64,000 bases of DNA, taken from positions 2,644,501-2,708,500 of the forward strand of contig NZ_CP137636.1 in assembly GCF_036670015.1 (NCBI RefSeq). Reading direction: 5' to 3'. Below, in pieces: positions 10,191-23,465 of the stretch. Within the stretch, counting starts at the first letter, position 1, and each line of letters begins with the position of its first letter. Made by a program: the position numbers and the translations under genes. The notes below the pieces were generated by a model. That model was not told where the DNA came from. It saw only the letters and a list, made by a program, of their open reading frames with translations, and did not search any database. Origin of the DNA: Niallia sp. XMNu-256 (lineage in GTDB: Bacteria > Bacillota > Bacilli > Bacillales > Cytobacillaceae).

Positions 10191-10471
10191 TAGGATACAG
10201 AATTCCCTTCTTCAATCAATAGTAATAATTCTTCATATATTGAATCATCAATTGAAACTTGCAAGTGGTTAGCTAAAGTGTTCTTCTTTTTTGCTGTGAG
10301 AATTGTTTCTTTATCCAAGGTTAGGTATGCGCCCCTGCCAGATTTTTTACCTGTTACATCAACCGATACTTCTCCTTCTTTCGAACGAACGATGCGTATC
10401 AATTCTTTTTTAGGCCTCATTTCACCTGTTACAACACATTTACGTAAAGGAATTTTTTTTCGAGTTGCCAC
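10190..10471 (-). CDS. rnpM: YlxR family protein (RNase P modulator RnpM)
   Basis: A 93-residue YlxR family protein with the signature RKIPLRKCVVTGEMRPKKEL, followed by the GKKSGRGAYL loop. Work on B. subtilis YlxR has linked it to modulation of RNase P, hence the name rnpM. It sits immediately downstream of nusA (20 bases) and is translationally coupled to ylxQ. Function here is assigned from family membership. Confidence 0.92.
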   Translation of the reverse strand: MATRKKIPLRKCVVTGEMRPKKELIRIVRSKEGEVSVDVTGKKSGRGAYLTLDKETILTAKKKNTLANHLQVSIDDSIYEELLLLIEEGNSVS

Positions 10472-10491
10472 CTTTATTCCCTCCCTTGGTA

Positions 10492-11682
10492 TTACTTCGG
10501 CTCTTGTTCATCGTGATCATCAAAGTGACTTAGAAGTTGATCTTGATCTTCAAATTCCAAAATATGCTCACTAGGATCACTTTCTTCATTATTCACTTCT
10601 TCGTTGTCGTAATTTAATAAAGAATCTTCACGAGGATAAATCCCCGCGGCTCGTGCGTCAGTTTCAGATTTAATATCGATTTTCCAACCTGTTAATTTCG
10701 CTGCAAGTCTTGCATTTTGTCCACGTTTACCTATTGCTAAAGATAATTGATAGTCAGGTACAATTACCGTTGTTGCTTTTCCATCTTCATCAACGATGAC
10801 ATCAAGAACTTTAGATGGGCTTAATGCATTAGCAACAAATACGATCGGATCAGGAGACCATTTTACAATATCAATTTTTTCACCTTTGAGCTCATTAACA
10901 ATTGCTTGGACACGAGTCCCCTTCGGACCTACACAAGAACCGACTGCATCTACTTCAGGGTTATCACTATGAACAGAGATCTTCGAGCGATCTCCCGCTT
11001 CACGAGCAACGGACTTAATTTCTACAGTTCCATCATAGATCTCAGGAACTTCAATTTCAAACAATCTCTTTAATAGACCTGGATGTGTTCTTGATACATA
11101 GATTTGCGGCCCTTTTGTTGTCTTTTCAACTTTCGTTAGAAAAACCTTTATTCGATCGTGAGGTTTATATCTTTCATTAGGCATTTGTTCATTACTTGGT
11201 AAAATTGCTTCAATCTTTCCAAGACTGACATAAATAAATTTAGAATCTTGTCTTTGAACAATTCCTGTCATTATATCTTCTTCACGATCAATGAATTCCG
11301 AATAAATAATACTACGTTCCGCTTCACGTACCCGTTGCGTCACAACTTGTTTAGCAGTTTGCGCAGCTATTCGACCGAATTCTTTAGGTGTTACTTCCAG
11401 CTCTACTATGTCTTCCACTTGATAATTGGGGTTGATTTTTTTAGCATCTTCTAGTGAAATCTCTAGTCTTGGATCAAATACTTCATCCACGACTTCTTTA
11501 CGTGCAAAAACGCGCATTGTCCCGGTGCCTAAATTAACATCAATCCTGACGTTTTGAGCTTGATTATAATTTCTGCGGTAAGCCGATATTAATGCTGCCT
11601 CGATTGCTTCAATTATAACATTTCGAGAAATGCCTTTTTCTTTTTCAAGTAAAATAAGAGCATCTAATAATTCACTGCTCAT
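10492..11682 (-). CDS. nusA: Transcription termination/antitermination protein NusA
   Basis: A 396-residue elongation factor that binds RNA polymerase, stimulates pausing and intrinsic termination. The N-terminal polymerase-binding domain (1-125) is followed by S1 (about 135-200), KH1 (with [15 protein letters not shown]) and KH2 (with [18 protein letters not shown]). It ends in a short acidic tail, as expected for Firmicutes, without the C-terminal repeats of E. coli NusA. It lies second in the operon after rimP; see the leader hairpin upstream of rimP for possible autoregulation. Confidence 0.97.
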   Translation of the reverse strand: MSSELLDALILLEKEKGISRNVIIEAIEAALISAYRRNYNQAQNVRIDVNLGTGTMRVFARKEVVDEVFDPRLEISLEDAKKINPNYQVEDIVELEVTPKEFGRIAAQTAKQVVTQRVREAERSIIYSEFIDREEDIMTGIVQRQDSKFIYVSLGKIEAILPSNEQMPNERYKPHDRIKVFLTKVEKTTKGPQIYVSRTHPGLLKRLFEIEVPEIYDGTVEIKSVAREAGDRSKISVHSDNPEVDAVGSCVGPKGTRVQAIVNELKGEKIDIVKWSPDPIVFVANALSPSKVLDVIVDEDGKATTVIVPDYQLSLAIGKRGQNARLAAKLTGWKIDIKSETDARAAGIYPREDSLLNYDNEEVNNEESDPSEHILEFEDQDQLLSHFDDHDEQEPK

Positions 11683-11718
11683 AAGAATGGTTCCCCCTTA
11701 AGTCTTTTCATCCTCTTA

Positions 11719-12189
11719 TTATGAAAAGCTGACAGCGAGCCTTGCATTTGCAATCTTTTCATAAGGGATGGTTACAGTTGTCTTTCTTGTTTTTATTTTA
11801 ATTTCGACAGAAACGATATTCCCGTCAAATTCTGTTAAAACTCCTTCAAACTCCTTTTCACCATCTAAGGGTTCGTACGTCTTAATATATACATTTTTTC
11901 CAATTGCCTTTTCGAAATCCTGTTTCTTTTTTAAAGGACGCTCCGCTCCTGGTGAAGATACTTCTAGAAAATAGTTATGTGTGATCGGATCAATTTCATC
12001 TAATTTTTCACTTAATCTTTCACTAACCATCCCGCATTCTTCAATGTCAACACCACTTGGTTTATCAATAAAAACACGCAGAAACCAATCTTTTCCTTCT
12101 TTTACATATTCAACATCCACTAATTCGAGCTCCATCTCATCTAATATGGGCGTCACTAATTGACCTACAGTATCAATGACCTTGCTCAT
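11719..12189 (-). CDS. rimP: Ribosome maturation factor RimP
   Basis: A 156-residue 30S maturation factor (YlxS). The N-terminal alpha/beta domain carries [25 protein letters not shown] and [15 protein letters not shown], and an SH3-like C-terminal domain begins near 90. First gene of the nusA-infB operon, 36 bases upstream of nusA, with GGAGGG before the ATG. Confidence 0.95.
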   Translation of the reverse strand: MSKVIDTVGQLVTPILDEMELELVDVEYVKEGKDWFLRVFIDKPSGVDIEECGMVSERLSEKLDEIDPITHNYFLEVSSPGAERPLKKKQDFEKAIGKNVYIKTYEPLDGEKEFEGVLTEFDGNIVSVEIKIKTRKTTVTIPYEKIANARLAVSFS

Positions 12190-12235
12190 AGAATCCCTCC
12201 TTTACTAAAGGCAAAAACTTTTTAAGAAATGATAA

Positions 12236-12299
12236 AACTCCTGTAAGTGGCTTGCTATCTATTACATGTTGCAAAATAGATAGCGAGGGAACAGGAGTT
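12236..12299 (-). promoter_or_regulatory. Leader hairpin of the rimP-nusA operon, candidate NusA-dependent attenuator
   Basis: On the minus strand a long, nearly continuous stem pairs AACTCCTGT with ACAGGAGTT and an inner CTCGCTATCTATT with AATAGATAGCAAG. The 3' arm runs into TTTTATC, so it resembles an intrinsic terminator with a weak U-tract. It ends about 45 bases before the rimP start. In B. subtilis NusA autoregulates this operon through NusA-dependent termination in the leader; weak U-tracts are the hallmark of such terminators. The role here is inferred from position and shape. Confidence 0.6.
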
Positions 12300-12354
12300 A
12301 CGAATCAAGCGTATTGTAAATAAAGCGGGATGAAAACAATCGTAAACAATACGA

Positions 12355-12376
12355 AAGAGTGGGTTTCCCCACTCTT
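12355..12376 (-). terminator. polC terminator
   Basis: Perfect AAGAGTGGG / CCCACTCTT hairpin 63 bases after the polC stop, followed on the minus strand by TTTCGTATTGTTT. It separates polC from the rimP leader. Confidence 0.75.
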
Positions 12377-12439
12377 AATTACCAGAGTTATCCTTAGTAT
12401 TTCCAATAAAACTATAACATATCCAAAACTTTAATGCAA

Positions 12440-15400
12440 TTAGAACAACGAAAGTTGGTTTTGGTCTGGAAGTGCCTCTAGACAACCCTGTTGTTCGAGA
12501 AATTCCATGATCGTTTTTGAAACCTTCCCTCTTGTTTGCAGATCTTCTTTTGAAAGAAATTCACCTTGTTCTCGTGCTTTAACAATATTGAAGGCCGCAT
12601 TCGTTCCAAGACCTGGAATCGCATTAAACGGAGGGATTAGCGTATTCCCATCAATAATAAATTCATTTGCACTTGAACGATACAAATCGACCGTTGTAAA
12701 TGAAAAACCACGCTCACACATCTCAAGAGCAATTTCTAAAACAGTTAATAAACTTTTCTCTTTAGGGGCTGCATCAAGACCTTTTGCGTTAATTTCCTCC
12801 ACTCTTGCGCGAATGGCATTTGAGCCTTTTGCCATTGAATCAAGATCAAAATCTTCTGCACGTACAGTGAAATAGGCAGCATAATAGAGAATCGGATGGT
12901 GAACTTTAAAGTAAGCAACACGAACCCCCATTAATACATAGGCAGCTGCGTGGGCCTTAGGGAACATATATTTTATTTTCTTACAAGAATCAATATACCA
13001 TTCTGGAACTTCATTCTTTCTCATTTCCGCTTCCATTTCATCTGTTAAGCCTTTCCCTTTACGTACGGATTCCATGATTTTAAAGGCTAAGGAAGGTTCT
13101 AAGCCTTGATAGATTAAATAAACCATAATGTCATCCCGACAACCGATTACCTCTGGCAGTGTACAAATATTATTATGAATAAGCTCTTGTGCATTTCCAA
13201 GCCATACATCTGTACCATGGGATAGACCAGAAATTTGAACTAGTTCAGAAAAAGTTGTTGGTTTTGTATCTTCAAGCATTTGACGAACAAATCGTGTACC
13301 AAATTCAGGTATTCCCAGTGTCCCTGTTTTACATATAATTTGTTCTTCGGTCACACCTAAACTTTCTGGACTACTATATATTTTCATGACTTCAGGGTCA
13401 TCAGTTGGAATTGTTTTAGGATCAATCCCACTCAAATCCTGTAGCATTCTAATGACAGTCGGATCATCGTGTCCGAGAATATCCAGTTTCAAAACATTAT
13501 CATGGATGGAATGGAAATCAAAATGAGTCGTTCTCCATTCCGCTTTTCGATCATCTGCTGGAAACTGAATCGGTGTAAAATCATAAACATCCATATAATC
13601 TGGGATAACGATGATCCCACCGGGGTGTTGTCCTGTTGTCCGCTTTACACCTGTACAGCCTGATGCAAGTCTTTCCACTTCAGCGCCACGGAGTTGAAGA
13701 TTGTGGTCTTGTTGATACCCCTTAACATAACCGAAAGCCGTTTTATCTGCGACTGTACCAATCGTACCTGCACGATAAACATAATCTTCTCCAAACAGTA
13801 CTTTTGTATAATCATGAGCGCGTGGCTGATATTCACCAGAAAAATTTAAATCGATATCAGGAACTTTATCTCCTTTAAAACCTAGGAAGGTTTCAAACGG
13901 GATATCTTGTCCTTCTTTTATATAGACTGCCCCACAATTCGGACAGTTTTTATCAGGTAAATCAAAACCAGAGCCGACTGAACCATCATTAAAGAATTCG
14001 GAGTGTTTGCATTCTGGACAAACGTAATGCGGCGGTAATGGATTTACTTCTGTAATTTCGGTCATTGTCGCTACAAAGGATGAACCGACTGAACCACGTG
14101 ATCCTACTAAATAACCCTCTTCGATCGATTTCTTTACTAGCTTATGAGAAATTAAGTAAATAACCGCGAAGCCATTTCCTATAATACTCGTTAATTCTTT
14201 TTCTAGTCTAGCTTCGACAATTTCCGGTAACGGATCCCCGTAGATTTGACTAGCCATTTTATAGCTCATATTGCGGATTTCATCCTCCGCACCCTCAATT
14301 TTAGGAGTGTACAAATCATCCTTAATCGGTTTAACTTCTTCTATGGAATCGGCAATCTTATTGCTGTTATCGACCACAATTTCTTGCGCTTTTTCTTTAC
14401 CTAAGAATGAAAATGCATCAAGCATCTCATCTGTTGTTCTAAAATGAACATCAGGAAGTTTGTGGCGATTAAGGGGATTCGCTCCACCTTGAGAATGGAC
14501 TAAGATTTTTCGGTAGATTTTATCATTCGGATTTAAATAGTGAACATTTCCAGTTGCAACAACGGGAATATTTAATTTCTCCCCCAGTTTTACAATGTTT
14601 GCAATGATTTCCTCTAATGACTTTTCATTCTTAACTAACTCTAGTTCGATTAAATGTTGATAAACCTCTTTCGGATGCACTTCTAAATAATCATAGAATT
14701 CGGCTTTTTTCTCAACTTCTTCAAGGCCTTTTTGCATCATCCCTTCAAATACTTCTCCTTTATCACACCCCGAACCAATGATAATTCCTTCTCGAAACTT
14801 CTCTAACTGTGAACGCGGAATTCTTGGTACGCGATAAAAATAGTTTAAATGGGATAAAGAGATTAATTTAAATAGATTTTTGAGTCCAAGATCATTTTTG
14901 GCTAATAATGTACAATGATATGGGCGTGCACGCTGATAGGCATTTCCTTTCCCCATATTATCATTAAGCTGATCGTGGTAATCAATTCCCTTTTCAGCGG
15001 CCTCACGTAGCATTTTCATTAAAATATATCCAGTTGCTTCTGCATCATAAATCGCCCGGTGATGCTGAGTTAATTCAACATCCAATTTCTTCGCTAATGT
15101 ATTTAAACGATGGTTTTTCAATTCCGGATATAAAAAACGACCTAACTCTAACGTATCGATGACTGGATTTTCCGCTTTATCCAAACCAATTCTCTTATAA
15201 CCTGTATTTAAGAACCCCATATCAAAAGAAGCATTGTGCGCAACTAGGATGGCATCCTCTGTCCAACGGTGAAACCTTTTCAGCACTGCTTCTACTTCCG
15301 GAGCATCCTGCAGCATATCATCTGTGATACTCGTTAAATTAATAATCGTTGCTGATAAGGGTACATGTGGATTTGCAAAAGATTCAAAACGGTCGATGAT

Positions 15401-16756
15401 TTCCCCATTACGTACCTTCACGGCTGCAAGTTCAATAATCGTATCATATACAGCAGATAACCCTGTTGTTTCAACGTCAAAAACGACATACGTATCATCT
15501 GCTAACTTCCGATGTGCTGAGTTATAGGCAATTGGAACTCCATCATCAACTAAGTTCGCTTCAACACCGTAAAGAATTTTTACGTCATTTTTTTTACCCG
15601 CATTAAAAGCTTCAGGAAAAGATTGAACGACTGCATGATCGGTTATCGCGATCGCTTTATGTCCCCACTTTTTCGCTTGACCTACTAAAGCACTAACGGA
15701 AGAAACAGCATCCATTGAACTCATAGGAGTGTGCATATGCAATTCAACCCGTTTTTCCCCTTCTGGTGCTTTATCCTCTCGCATGGGTGGTCGTAACTCG
15801 TTAATGTCATTTCCAATCATGACTAGATCACGAACAAATGTATCATTTTGAATACTCCCACGGACTTTCAACCACATTCCCTTTTGCACTTGAGTAAAAG
15901 CCTGAGCATCTTCTTTATCACGAGAAAACATTTTAACCATAATCGAGCTTGTATAGTCCGTAATTTTAAAGGTTAATAGAGTTCTACCACTGCGTAACTC
16001 TCTTGTTTCGGCACTGAATACATAACCCTCGATCGCAACACGACGTTCTTCATCAGTAATTTCTTCAAGTCTCTTATATTCCGAGTCATCTCTAATCGTT
16101 AAACCAATTACGAGAGGGCCACTACGTTGTGTCGTCTCATCCGCTTTTTCTTCTTGTTTTTGCATATCAACTAAAGCTTGGAATGCTCTCTCTTGATCTT
16201 CTTTTTGTTTCGCTTCTAGAAACTTTTCATATTCTTGATTGGATTGTTCTGTATCCAGTTCAGTTTCACACATCAACACTGGAAATCCATATTGTTGATA
16301 GATATCGGAAATAATATGAGTATATTTATTCTTGATTGACAAGCTTTCCATTTCACTATTTACTTTTATGAGTAATTTATTACCGTGAAGCTTTGGGAGT
16401 TGTCCATTTAACACTTTTGCCAAAGGTGGGGAGATTCCATCGAGTTCTTTTATGCAATGTTGCCAATAATCTATCGCTAATTGTTCAGAATATTCAGCGT
16501 CTATCACCTTAATAGAATAGGATATTTGAGCAATATGAGAAAACGTCTTTTCAAGTTGATCGACAAATTTAATTAAAATATTATAAGGTAGAATTTGTTG
16601 AAATAAAAAATGAAAATGCCATTTTCTTACTTTCTTATCAATGACCAATTTTTCAATTTGGGCATTTAAGAAGTGCGGAACAATGGCATGGTCAGTAAGT
16701 TGCAATTGTTGGAGTAAGAGCTGAAATCGCTCAATTCTTTCTGAGTCATTACTCAT
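12440..16756 (-). CDS. polC: DNA polymerase III alpha subunit, PolC type
   Basis: A 1438-residue replicative polymerase of Firmicutes, main chromosomal replicase. N-terminal domains I-II and an OB fold (about 230-320) come first. A PHP domain (from [15 protein letters not shown]) is interrupted by a DnaQ-like 3'-5' exonuclease (FDVETTGL and [10 protein letters not shown]). A zinc-binding CPEC...CPNC module precedes the polymerase palm, whose catalytic aspartates lie in [12 protein letters not shown], and the C-terminal fingers end in NQLSLF, which matches a clamp-binding QLSLF motif. All parts are intact and length is normal. It lies 204 bases downstream of proS. Confidence 0.98.
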   Translation of the reverse strand: MSNDSERIERFQLLLQQLQLTDHAIVPHFLNAQIEKLVIDKKVRKWHFHFLFQQILPYNILIKFVDQLEKTFSHIAQISYSIKVIDAEYSEQLAIDYWQHCIKELDGISPPLAKVLNGQLPKLHGNKLLIKVNSEMESLSIKNKYTHIISDIYQQYGFPVLMCETELDTEQSNQEYEKFLEAKQKEDQERAFQALVDMQKQEEKADETTQRSGPLVIGLTIRDDSEYKRLEEITDEERRVAIEGYVFSAETRELRSGRTLLTFKITDYTSSIMVKMFSRDKEDAQAFTQVQKGMWLKVRGSIQNDTFVRDLVMIGNDINELRPPMREDKAPEGEKRVELHMHTPMSSMDAVSSVSALVGQAKKWGHKAIAITDHAVVQSFPEAFNAGKKNDVKILYGVEANLVDDGVPIAYNSAHRKLADDTYVVFDVETTGLSAVYDTIIELAAVKVRNGEIIDRFESFANPHVPLSATIINLTSITDDMLQDAPEVEAVLKRFHRWTEDAILVAHNASFDMGFLNTGYKRIGLDKAENPVIDTLELGRFLYPELKNHRLNTLAKKLDVELTQHHRAIYDAEATGYILMKMLREAAEKGIDYHDQLNDNMGKGNAYQRARPYHCTLLAKNDLGLKNLFKLISLSHLNYFYRVPRIPRSQLEKFREGIIIGSGCDKGEVFEGMMQKGLEEVEKKAEFYDYLEVHPKEVYQHLIELELVKNEKSLEEIIANIVKLGEKLNIPVVATGNVHYLNPNDKIYRKILVHSQGGANPLNRHKLPDVHFRTTDEMLDAFSFLGKEKAQEIVVDNSNKIADSIEEVKPIKDDLYTPKIEGAEDEIRNMSYKMASQIYGDPLPEIVEARLEKELTSIIGNGFAVIYLISHKLVKKSIEEGYLVGSRGSVGSSFVATMTEITEVNPLPPHYVCPECKHSEFFNDGSVGSGFDLPDKNCPNCGAVYIKEGQDIPFETFLGFKGDKVPDIDLNFSGEYQPRAHDYTKVLFGEDYVYRAGTIGTVADKTAFGYVKGYQQDHNLQLRGAEVERLASGCTGVKRTTGQHPGGIIVIPDYMDVYDFTPIQFPADDRKAEWRTTHFDFHSIHDNVLKLDILGHDDPTVIRMLQDLSGIDPKTIPTDDPEVMKIYSSPESLGVTEEQIICKTGTLGIPEFGTRFVRQMLEDTKPTTFSELVQISGLSHGTDVWLGNAQELIHNNICTLPEVIGCRDDIMVYLIYQGLEPSLAFKIMESVRKGKGLTDEMEAEMRKNEVPEWYIDSCKKIKYMFPKAHAAAYVLMGVRVAYFKVHHPILYYAAYFTVRAEDFDLDSMAKGSNAIRARVEEINAKGLDAAPKEKSLLTVLEIALEMCERGFSFTTVDLYRSSANEFIIDGNTLIPPFNAIPGLGTNAAFNIVKAREQGEFLSKEDLQTRGKVSKTIMEFLEQQGCLEALPDQNQLSLF

Positions 16757-16890
16757 TAAGATCTCTCTCCTCCCATCAAAAAATTAATTCTGTCAGACTA
16801 GACAACCAATATTATAACATACCTCATTCGGTGTGAGGAGAAAAACTGTTATTGTACAAATCTTAAAGCTATTGTTTCACCAATAAAAAA

Positions 16891-16951
16891 GGTGCCGTGT
16901 ACTAGAACGATCTAAATAAATAACTTAGATAAACGCTCGATACAAGACACC
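16891..16951 (-). terminator. proS terminator
   Basis: A long imperfect stem beginning GGTGTCTTGTA and closing with the CACGGCACC arm on the minus strand, followed by TTTTTTATTGG. Lies directly after proS. Confidence 0.75.
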
Positions 16952-16960
16952 AATTAATGA

Positions 16961-18667
<1,707 letters not shown>

Positions 18668-18724
18668 CTAGCACCTCAAAAGTAAGTAGATTATGTGTTC
18701 ATTCTTTATTCTAAAAAAACATAA

Positions 18725-18757
18725 CATGGTGGGGACATATTAGATCCTACCACCATG
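18725..18757 (-). terminator. Probable rseP terminator
   Basis: CATGGTGG / CCACCATG stem after the rseP stop, followed on the minus strand by TTATGTTTTTTT. Confidence 0.65.
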
Positions 18758-18768
18758 AAACATGAAAC

Positions 18769-20034
18769 TTACAAAAAGAATCTCTGAATGTCATTCCAGG
18801 TTACAACTAGCATCAATAGCATTAATAAAGCAAAGCCCAAGAAATGAATCATCCCTTCTTTTTGTCGATCAATCGGCTTCCCTCTAACAGCTTCAACTGC
18901 AAAGAATAGAAGCCTTCCTCCATCTAAAGCAGGGATAGGAAGAAGATTCATAATTCCTAGGTTAATACTCAATACGCCTGCCCATCTCATCAAATAATAA
19001 ATTCCTGATTGGGCAACCATGTCAGTAGATTGATAAATCCCAACTGGTCCTGATAACGCGTCAATTGAGAACTGACCTGTGATTAGCTTTCCAACCGCAG
19101 CAAAGATTTCTTTCGTCCAAAAGTACGTTTCTGTTGCTCCATATTTAACTGCCAGTATCGGAGACCTTTCCATTGGACTATAAACACCAATAATACCGAT
19201 TGATTGTCCGTCTTCTAATTTATTCTCTTTAGGAATAACGGGGATTTCCATCTCTGAACCATTCCGGTCAATCAAAAAAGTTAATTCCTTTTCAGGGTTT
19301 TTTCGAATGACTTCTACTACATCTGTCCAGCTAGATATTTCTGCTCCATTAATCGAGTGAACAATATCCCCTTCTTTTAAGCCCGCTTCAAAGGCGGCCC
19401 CATCCTCGGTGAGTTTCCCAAGAATCGGATCATCAGCAGGAATTCCTTGCAATAAACCGATAATAATAAACACCACAAAAGCTAGTACAAAATTCATCAT
19501 CGGACCTGCGAATATAGCCATTGCCCGTTGCCCGAGCGATTTTGAAGCAAATTGACGGTCATATGGAGCAATTTGAGATTCGATTCCATCTTCGACTAAA
19601 ACAGCATTAGGAAGAATTTGAAATGTACGAAGTCTTTCCTCCTCATCCCCTTCAAGATAGCCTTTTATTAAAAGTTCATGTTCAATATCTGCATATTCAA
19701 CTTCCATAACTAAAGCGTTTCGATATTTCTCTTTATTGTTTAAAACAATTTTTTGGACTTGATCTTCATGATCGAGTATTATTCCGACACGGTAGCCTGG
19801 CTTAATGTCCACCATTTCAGGGTCCTCACCAGCCATCCGAACAAACCCTCCAATCGGGAGTAATCGGATCGTATAGTTTGTTTCATTTTTGGTAAATGAA
19901 AGAACTTTTGGGCCAAACCCAATCGCAAATTCACGACATAAAATGCCTGCTCTCTTTGCAAAGATTAGATGCCCCAATTCATGGAAAAATACAAGAGCTC
20001 CAAAAATAACAATGAAGGCTATAACTGTTGTCAA
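18769..20034 (-). CDS. rseP: Intramembrane zinc metalloprotease RseP/RasP
   Basis: A 421-residue site-2 protease. The zinc motif HELGH is at residues 18-22 in the first membrane segment and the third ligand lies in the NLLPIPALDGGRLLFF segment near 365-380. A PDZ domain lies between about 205 and 290. Three further membrane segments are evident, including FVLAFVVFIIIGLL after the HELGH helix and a C-terminal one. In B. subtilis RasP cleaves anti-sigma factors and signal-peptide remnants (RsiW, FtsL). It follows dxr, with a family B repeat in the spacer between them. Confidence 0.95.
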   Translation of the reverse strand: MTTVIAFIVIFGALVFFHELGHLIFAKRAGILCREFAIGFGPKVLSFTKNETNYTIRLLPIGGFVRMAGEDPEMVDIKPGYRVGIILDHEDQVQKIVLNNKEKYRNALVMEVEYADIEHELLIKGYLEGDEEERLRTFQILPNAVLVEDGIESQIAPYDRQFASKSLGQRAMAIFAGPMMNFVLAFVVFIIIGLLQGIPADDPILGKLTEDGAAFEAGLKEGDIVHSINGAEISSWTDVVEVIRKNPEKELTFLIDRNGSEMEIPVIPKENKLEDGQSIGIIGVYSPMERSPILAVKYGATETYFWTKEIFAAVGKLITGQFSIDALSGPVGIYQSTDMVAQSGIYYLMRWAGVLSINLGIMNLLPIPALDGGRLLFFAVEAVRGKPIDRQKEGMIHFLGFALLMLLMLVVTWNDIQRFFL

Positions 20035-20063
20035 TAGATTACCACCTTTGTCAATAGATGAGT

Positions 20064-20299
20064 ATCAAATTCATCCGCCGAATTTGTGCCCGGATTTTTT
20101 GTGCTACAAAACGCCATATCTGCATGTCTAGCCTAACTAGGGACGTGCTTCCGGTCCGTCGTCAAGCCCGCTCGGGTAAATATCATAAATTAATCCGAGA
20201 CATCCGCCGGAGGCATTCCTTCATTCAGCTAAGAGTTGAACCCCGCTGAATGTAAAAGCTCTTTAGCAATCATCCTCCAATTGTAGAAGCGAAGATGAA
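20064..20299. repeat. Dispersed repeat, family B, copy B1
   Basis: About 235 bases in the dxr-rseP spacer, beginning with a CAAATTC / GAATTTG inverted repeat and containing CGCCCGG-like, CCGTCGTC, GACATCCGCCGGAGGC and CATTCAGC blocks. The same blocks occur in the same order at 44436-44545 plus 44743-44919. The element starts 28 bases past the dxr stop. It has no coding capacity that I can see and is richer in GC than the flanking spacer. Confidence 0.75.
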
Positions 20300-20327
20300 T
20301 GCTAAATAAGTTATACAACATTCTATT

Positions 20328-21476
20328 TTAAGATTTCAGTAATGTCCCAACCCATTGTCTCGTTTCTTGATCAATGGCCTCGATTTCATCTAAACTAGGA
20401 TTTTTTACTACTTCGTGTCTATTCAAAGCTTGTTCAACAAAATCTTCTATTTGTAGGAATGTAATTTGTCCTGATAAAAAGGCAGCTACTGCAGCTTCAT
20501 TAGCAGCATTTAATACAGTAGGATAAGAACCTCCAGCTTTACCCGCTTCATAGGCAAACTTTAAACAACGGTATCGATCAAAATCCATCTCCTTGAAATG
20601 AAGTTGACCCCATTGGGCTAAATCTAACTTTTTCCCTGATGAAAACGGAACTCGATCAGGATAAGTTAATGCATATAGGATCGGGACACGCATATCTGGG
20701 CTTCCAAGTTGAGCAATCACACTACTATCTTGAAATTCAACCATGGAATGAATCACACTTTCCTTATGAAGCAGAACATCGATTTTTTCGTATGGTAGAT
20801 CAAACAACCAGTGTGCTTCAATCACTTCAAGTCCTTTGTTCATCATGGTGGCAGAATCAATCGTGATTTTTGCACCCATGGACCAATTTGGATGATTTAA
20901 GGCATCCTGTACAGTTACATCGATAAGCTCTTCTCGTGTACGGTCCCTAAAACTTCCACCAGAGGCTGTTAATATAATCCTGTCAAGCTGATCTTTGTTT
21001 TCCCCTTGTAAGCACTGGAATATGGCTGAATGTTCGCTATCAACAGGCAAGAGAGATACTTCATGTTTATTTGCCGCTTCCATAACAAGATGACCAGCGG
21101 TAACAAGGGTTTCTTTATTAGCAAAAGCAATGGTTTTTTTGGCTTCAATTGCATAAAGTGTTGGCTGCAATCCAACACTACCCGTAACTCCATTGACTAC
21201 AATGTCTGCTTTATGATAAACAGCCACTTCTGCAAGACCCTTATCCCCATAAAGGAAACGAACGTTTGGAAATTCTGCCTGAAGAACTTCAGCATCATGT
21301 TTCTCGATTGTTGACACGAGTTCTGGAGTTAAATCGGTAATAATTTTTCGAGCCAAAGCAATATTTCTTCCTACTGACATCGCTACTAACGAAAATTGCT
21401 CTTTATATTGTTCAATAATATCTACCGTTTGCGTACCAATGGAACCGGTGGCCCCCAATAAACTTATTTTCTTCAA
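20328..21476 (-). CDS. dxr: 1-deoxy-D-xylulose 5-phosphate reductoisomerase
   Basis: A 382-residue enzyme of the MEP isoprenoid pathway that converts DXP to MEP with NADPH. The N-terminal Rossmann motif [11 protein letters not shown], the [14 protein letters not shown] metal/substrate motif and the ASGGSFRDR and [28 protein letters not shown] blocks (here quoted in parts: [19 protein letters not shown]) are all intact. The final helical domain is complete. It is in the uppS-cdsA-dxr-rseP cell envelope cluster. Confidence 0.97.
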   Translation of the reverse strand: MKKISLLGATGSIGTQTVDIIEQYKEQFSLVAMSVGRNIALARKIITDLTPELVSTIEKHDAEVLQAEFPNVRFLYGDKGLAEVAVYHKADIVVNGVTGSVGLQPTLYAIEAKKTIAFANKETLVTAGHLVMEAANKHEVSLLPVDSEHSAIFQCLQGENKDQLDRIILTASGGSFRDRTREELIDVTVQDALNHPNWSMGAKITIDSATMMNKGLEVIEAHWLFDLPYEKIDVLLHKESVIHSMVEFQDSSVIAQLGSPDMRVPILYALTYPDRVPFSSGKKLDLAQWGQLHFKEMDFDRYRCLKFAYEAGKAGGSYPTVLNAANEAAVAAFLSGQITFLQIEDFVEQALNRHEVVKNPSLDEIEAIDQETRQWVGTLLKS

Positions 21477-21564
21477 AACATCACACTCCTACCATCTAAA
21501 AACCTACTATTTCATAAGATATTACGGTTTCTTTATATAAATTCCTTAATAATGAGAATATCAC

Positions 21565-22353
21565 TTATATTAATTGTAAAAAGTGGATCAATGGCCAAAC
21601 AAATAGCAGGCTATCAAATCGATCAAGGATTCCGCCATGTCCCGGAAGGAGGTTCCCTGAATCCTTCACTCCATAATGTCGTTTAAATGCTGATTCAACG
21701 AGATCTCCAACTTGTCCAAAGGCAGACAATATAATCGTTATGAGGCCCAGATACATCAAATTACCGTCCATTTCGGTGACTAAACCATAGATCACACCGA
21801 CAATAACAGCACTTAAAATACCACCGACCGATCCTTCAATTGTTTTATTTGGACTAATATCCGGCCACAGCTTACGTTTTCCCATCGCTTTCCCTATAAA
21901 ATAAGCTCCTGAATCCGTCGCCCAAATAATAAATAATGAATAAAAAATATAGACAAGCCCTGCTTCACGTGTCTCAAAAAAATAATAAAAGCCCATTCCA
22001 ATATATAAAATAGACATGATAGAAAATCCTACATCATCAAAAGTAATGCGATTCTTTGTTGCCACTGTATAGCTTAAAAATAACAGCACGGCAAATAACG
22101 TGATTTCTACTTTTGTTAAATGTATAAATGAAAATATGTAATTATATTTTGATGGAAGCAAAACAACCCATAGAATAATCATCGATATGATTCCAGGCAC
22201 AGAAAGTAATTGGAGATTGCGCATTCTTAATAGTTCGTAGAGTGCAATAGTTGCGGTTGAATACGTTAAAATTAGAAACGGTAATCCCCCAACCACCGTT
22301 AAAGAAATGAGTATGATTCCAAAAATGACCGCTGTAATAATTCTTTGTTTCAT
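21565..22353 (-). CDS. cdsA: Phosphatidate cytidylyltransferase
   Basis: A 262-residue integral membrane enzyme with about eight hydrophobic segments that makes CDP-diacylglycerol from phosphatidic acid and CTP, the precursor of all major phospholipids. The C-terminal signature is complete: SAFKRHYGVKDSG followed by LLPGHGGILDRFDSL. It starts 20 bases after uppS ends, consistent with one transcription unit. Confidence 0.96.
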   Translation of the reverse strand: MKQRIITAVIFGIILISLTVVGGLPFLILTYSTATIALYELLRMRNLQLLSVPGIISMIILWVVLLPSKYNYIFSFIHLTKVEITLFAVLLFLSYTVATKNRITFDDVGFSIMSILYIGMGFYYFFETREAGLVYIFYSLFIIWATDSGAYFIGKAMGKRKLWPDISPNKTIEGSVGGILSAVIVGVIYGLVTEMDGNLMYLGLITIILSAFGQVGDLVESAFKRHYGVKDSGNLLPGHGGILDRFDSLLFVWPLIHFLQLI

Positions 22354-22373
22354 CTAAATAGTCAACACCTTTA

Positions 22374-23150
22374 TTAAACTCCGCCAAAACGCCGTTGTCG
22401 GTTTTGAAACTCTTCAATTGCTTGAATTAAATGTTCTTCTGAAAAGTCAGGCCATAGTACATCCGTAAACCAAAACTCCGTATAAGCAAGCTGCCAAAGC
22501 ATGAAATTACTCAATCGGATTTCACCACTTGTACGAATTAATAAATCTGGATCAGATAAACCCTTTGTCATTAAATAATTCGAAAAAATTTCCTCATTAA
22601 TTTTATTTTCACTTAGTATACCACTTTTTGTATCAATAACGATACTTTTAACAGCTTCAATAATTTCAGCTCTGCTTCCGTAATTTAAGGCAAAGTTGAG
22701 GATTAATCCCGAGTTGTTCTCGGTTTGAGACATTGCTTTTTCAACCGCACGATATGTATGAGATGGCAACTGTTCCTTATAGCCGATCATCTGTACTTTT
22801 ACATTTTCTGATGTTAATTCAGGTAAATAAGTTCCTAAAAATTCTTCAGGCAATTTCATTAGATAATCGACTTCTGTTTTTGGTCGTTTCCAATTTTCTG
22901 TTGAAAAAGCATAGAGTGTTAATGCTTTAACCCCTAGTTTATTAGCCAGGATGGTAATTTTTCGTACAACTTTCATCCCTTCATGATGACCAGCTACTCT
23001 TGGCAAAGCCCGTTTCTTTGCCCAACGACCATTCCCATCCATTATTATTGCAATATGTTCAGGTACCGGTCTTTCTCTAATACTTTCCATTCGCTCTAGG
23101 AAATTAGAGGGGATTGTTTTTTTTCGTTTGTTAAATTTATCGAACAACAT
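22374..23150 (-). CDS. uppS: Undecaprenyl pyrophosphate synthase
   Basis: A 258-residue cis-prenyltransferase that builds the lipid carrier for peptidoglycan. HIAIIMDGNGRWAKKR carries the catalytic aspartate, and LTLYAFSTENWKRP, NFALNYGSRAEI and DLLIRTSGEIRLSNFMLWQ are present. I chose the ATG at 23150 because GGAGGAG lies 5-10 bases upstream and it gives the length usual in Bacillus; the in-frame ATG at 23225 would add 25 residues lacking family similarity. It precedes cdsA. Confidence 0.95.
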   Translation of the reverse strand: MLFDKFNKRKKTIPSNFLERMESIRERPVPEHIAIIMDGNGRWAKKRALPRVAGHHEGMKVVRKITILANKLGVKALTLYAFSTENWKRPKTEVDYLMKLPEEFLGTYLPELTSENVKVQMIGYKEQLPSHTYRAVEKAMSQTENNSGLILNFALNYGSRAEIIEAVKSIVIDTKSGILSENKINEEIFSNYLMTKGLSDPDLLIRTSGEIRLSNFMLWQLAYTEFWFTDVLWPDFSEEHLIQAIEEFQNRQRRFGGV

Positions 23151-23465
23151 AAGTAACTCCTCCAGAAAGGTTATCTCACCCTCCGAAAAAGATGATTCCC
23201 CAAAATCATATTTTTTCCTGTTCACCCATTCCTATCATATCAAAAAAACTTCCAGATATCCTCTTAATAATAGAAAGGGACAAAAAATACTTTTGGTTAG
23301 TCTCATCATTTCCTTTTATCGTGTAAAAAAACCCCCTAATCAATAGAGGGTTCTTTCTTACCTGAATTTACACCTTTTATTATTAAGACAATCCATCCTT
23401 ATCAAATAGGCTCGCCATTTCCATCCGGATTTTATCATGCTACAGCTAAATAAAGATAAGGTTTC
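23151..23465. other. Intergenic spacer between frr and uppS
   Basis: This 315-base spacer holds the frr terminator at 23324-23352 and presumably the uppS promoter. I see nothing else in it. Confidence 0.55.
23324..23352 (-). terminator. frr terminator
   Basis: AACCCTCTATTGATTAGGGGGTT hairpin on the minus strand (given here as stem AACCCTC / GGGGGTT) followed by seven Ts. It lies about 110 bases after the frr stop. Confidence 0.8.
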
